Assembly: GCA_903970295.1 (NCBI GenBank)
Contig: CAJCHQ010000908.1
Coordinates: 1-7,034, forward strand
Source: Bryobacterales bacterium
GTDB taxonomy: Bacteria > Cyanobacteriota > Vampirovibrionia > Obscuribacterales > Obscuribacteraceae
Reading direction: 5' to 3'
Length of the DNA stretch: 7,034 bases
A program made the translations under genes and the position numbers. Below, piece after piece: positions 5,456 through 7,034 of the stretch. Each line of letters starts with the position of its first letter. The stretch's first letter is position 1. The notes beneath the pieces are model-generated. The model saw only the letters and a program-made list of their open reading frames with translations. It searched no databases and had not been told where the DNA came from.

Positions 5456-6040
5456 ATGAATTCCGAGAAAAAGTCCCTCGTTGCCACTTATAAACAAGCC
5501 TGGGAAAAAACTCGAAAACCGCTTTTATCGGTCTTCATTGCTTTCATTGTCTATGGTTTTTGGTTGATGGCCTGGCCGACGAACCCCTATTTCGACCCTA
5601 AAGTTCAATTCTTGAAACCGGTCGCTGAGCCATTTCGTTTTTTTGGCATCTATAGAGAATTCAAGCTCTATGCGCCCACGCCTCCGCTCAAGAACTTTTC
5701 TATTTTCTTCCGCATCAGTTTTGATGATGGGACTGGAATTGACTGGGTCTTTCCGCGTCAGAAATTAACACCTTGGGATTCACCGCACTCATTCGATCGC
5801 TACATTCAACAATATTTTTTTTGGGAGAAGGTACCGATTTACCATCAAATCAGAACTGCTCTTGCTCGATACGTTGCCAGACAAAACAATTCTCAAAACA
5901 AACACCCAATACGCGTTGAATTCATTAGCAGAGTGAGCTTGATTCCACTGCCTGTGGCAGGAACAGGCAAGCCCTCGGAGCAGCTACCCAAAGACCATCA
6001 GTTCTTCTCATATGATGTCGAACCCGGTGACTTGCTTTGA
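5456..6040 (+). CDS. Membrane-anchored DUF5819-like partner of the HTTM protein
   Basis: The protein has 194 residues. A short basic N-terminus is followed by one membrane helix (about residues 22-40, LLSVFIAFIVYGFWLMAW); the remainder is soluble and, by the positive-inside rule with N-terminal Lys/Arg, should face outward. It carries FRFFGIYREFKLYAPTPP (60-77) and FRISFDDGTGIDWVFP (85-100), which match the W/F-x-LFAPxP and VRxxxxDGxxTxW pattern that I associate with DUF5819 proteins, a family often encoded beside HTTM genes. Here the stop overlaps the start of the HTTM gene, so the two are translated together. The sequence before ATG 5456 is AT-rich with no ribosome site. Biochemical role unknown; working together with the HTTM protein is inferred from context. 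Confidence 0.82.
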   Translation: MNSEKKSLVATYKQAWEKTRKPLLSVFIAFIVYGFWLMAWPTNPYFDPKVQFLKPVAEPFRFFGIYREFKLYAPTPPLKNFSIFFRISFDDGTGIDWVFPRQKLTPWDSPHSFDRYIQQYFFWEKVPIYHQIRTALARYVARQNNSQNKHPIRVEFISRVSLIPLPVAGTGKPSEQLPKDHQFFSYDVEPGDLL

Positions 6041-6963
6041 TCTTTGCGCGCCTTCTGAAAACCTTGGACTCATTTTGGTTTGCTCCAGTTTCACCCAGCC
6101 CGGTTTGTGCTCTGCGCATTCTTTATGGCATTTTGTCGTTCATTAATGGGTTACTTTATGCTCCGGATTTCCTGACTTGGTTTGGACCCCGCGGTGTACT
6201 GCCGATTGAAACTGTCGGGTTGCTCGGCCCCCGGCCAAGTTTAATGCTGTATTTCAATCTTACAGACGATCAAACGCTGATTTTTTTATGGCTTTTCCTG
6301 GCCTTCTCAATCCTGGTCATTGTCGGCTTCTGGACACGAGTAAGCATATTTCTGCTCTGGATTTTGACTTTGTCAATCAATTTCCGCAACCCTTTTATGT
6401 TTCATCAAGTAGACAGCGTGCTGCGGATCGTAGGTTTTGGTCTTTTACTCTCACCGGCTGGAGCCATGTATTCAATTGATCGTTGGTTGCGTCAGCGAAG
6501 AGGTAACTGCGCGGCACCTCTACTGTATGCCCCGTGGGCTCAGCGGCTGATTCAAATTCAAGTGTCCTGCATTTATTGGAAAGCCTTCTGGGCCAAGCTC
6601 TTGGGCGAGCCATGGCGTCAGGGCACGGCAGTTTACTTCGCCGTTCACTCGACGACACGGCATCAAATTCCTGGCTTTTTGGACAACATGCTTTTCTACA
6701 AGATCGCCACTTATTACACTCTAATTGTCGAAAGTTGCATGTGGAGCCTGGTCTGGATACAACCGCTGACTAAATGGATTCTCCTGTCTGCGACGATTCT
6801 TCATGCTGGCATCGATTGGTGCATCAATCTTGATTTACTCGAATGGGGAGTGATCAGCACCTACGTTGTATTCTTGAAGCCCTCCGACATCGAGAATTTC
6901 ATGAACTTTATCGGCAAAAAATTGGCAATCTTAATCGCCCACCTCAGGCGCCACCATAACTAG
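6037..6963 (+). CDS. HTTM-domain (vitamin K-dependent gamma-carboxylase-like) membrane protein
   Basis: The protein has 308 residues and several membrane helices, and matches the HTTM family along its length: ALRILYGILSFINGLLY (25-41), GPRGVLP (50-56), VGFWTRVSIFLLWILTLSINFRNP (96-119), VDSVLRIVGFGLLLSPAG (125-142), SIDRW (146-150), RLIQIQVSCIYWKAFWAKLLGEPWRQGTAVYF (170-201), YYTLIVES (226-233) and LHAGID (255-260). K187 in AKLLG sits where the catalytic lysine of gamma-carboxylase occurs (KKL), though bacterial HTTM proteins have no proven carboxylase activity in general. The start is TTG at 6037, overlapping the previous stop as TTGA, with GGTGA five bases upstream; no ATG is available before residue 70. 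Length is on the short side but contains all core helices. No thioredoxin-like DCC gene, a frequent companion, is in view. Confidence 0.92.
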   Translation: MIFARLLKTLDSFWFAPVSPSPVCALRILYGILSFINGLLYAPDFLTWFGPRGVLPIETVGLLGPRPSLMLYFNLTDDQTLIFLWLFLAFSILVIVGFWTRVSIFLLWILTLSINFRNPFMFHQVDSVLRIVGFGLLLSPAGAMYSIDRWLRQRRGNCAAPLLYAPWAQRLIQIQVSCIYWKAFWAKLLGEPWRQGTAVYFAVHSTTRHQIPGFLDNMLFYKIATYYTLIVESCMWSLVWIQPLTKWILLSATILHAGIDWCINLDLLEWGVISTYVVFLKPSDIENFMNFIGKKLAILIAHLRRHHN

Positions 6964-7003
6964 TAAGCAGTACAAAAAAACGAGAAGCTAGCCAGCCGAC
7001 CTT

Positions 7004-7034
7004 TTAACCGCCGCCGTCACCACCGCCGCCACCA
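7004..7034 (-). CDS. C-terminal tail of a glycine-rich protein entering from the right edge
   Basis: On the minus strand the frame reads GGGGGDGGG and stops at TAA (7006-7004). Glycine-rich tails of this kind end several bacterial membrane and surface proteins, but nothing more can be said from nine residues. The plus-strand alternative, a proline-rich frame, follows an in-frame stop with no start codon, so it is less likely. A run of seven A at 6974-6980 gives a T tract about 25 nt after this stop, with only a weak stem before it. The gene would converge with the HTTM operon. Confidence 0.45.
   Translation of the reverse strand, partial: GGGGGDGGG

Overview
This is a bacterial window with mixed GC and no RNA genes, insertion sequences or CRISPR array that I can see. 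The genome cannot be named from sequence alone. The mix of a leucine-rich-variant repeat protein, a MocR regulator, a protein with DUF4388/PatA-like repeats and an HTTM membrane protein, at roughly half GC, would fit an environmental lineage such as the Obscuribacterales (non-photosynthetic cyanobacterial relatives). That is a guess, not a result.

Layout: positions 1-4942 carry four genes, all on the minus strand. Reading in their direction of transcription they are: a small secreted protein (4942-4472) ending in an intrinsic terminator; an unrecognised protein built on a tandem duplication (3935-2871); a MocR/GabR-type regulator, i.e. a GntR winged helix fused to an aminotransferase-like domain (2655-1186); and a long repeat protein that runs off the left edge (1055-1). 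Gaps of 130 to 540 bp separate them, so each is probably its own transcription unit. After a 513-bp divergent region, a plus-strand two-gene operon (5456-6963) encodes a membrane-anchored DUF5819-like protein and an HTTM (vitamin K carboxylase-like) membrane protein whose start overlaps the previous stop. The glycine-rich tail of another minus-strand gene enters at the right edge (7034-7004).

The most interesting signal is regulatory. On the minus strand the pattern GTAAT-N5-GGTAATG occurs three times, once upstream of each of the repeat-protein gene, mocR, and the duplicated-domain gene, and I found it nowhere else. Each copy is a direct repeat of GTAAT with an 11-bp period, and 9 nt downstream lies a hexamer of the form YACNNT. 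Direct repeats upstream of promoters are typical of MocR-type regulators, so a small local regulon controlled by the mocR product itself is a testable idea. The MocR protein keeps the cofactor lysine but appears to have changed two other PLP-pocket positions.

Other points: a possible 10-codon leader peptide ends 3 nt before the first gene of the HTTM operon, which lacks a Shine-Dalgarno sequence of its own; a 12-bp perfect hairpin shares bases with the terminator of the secreted-protein gene; and two imperfect 13-bp direct repeats lie in the divergent region.
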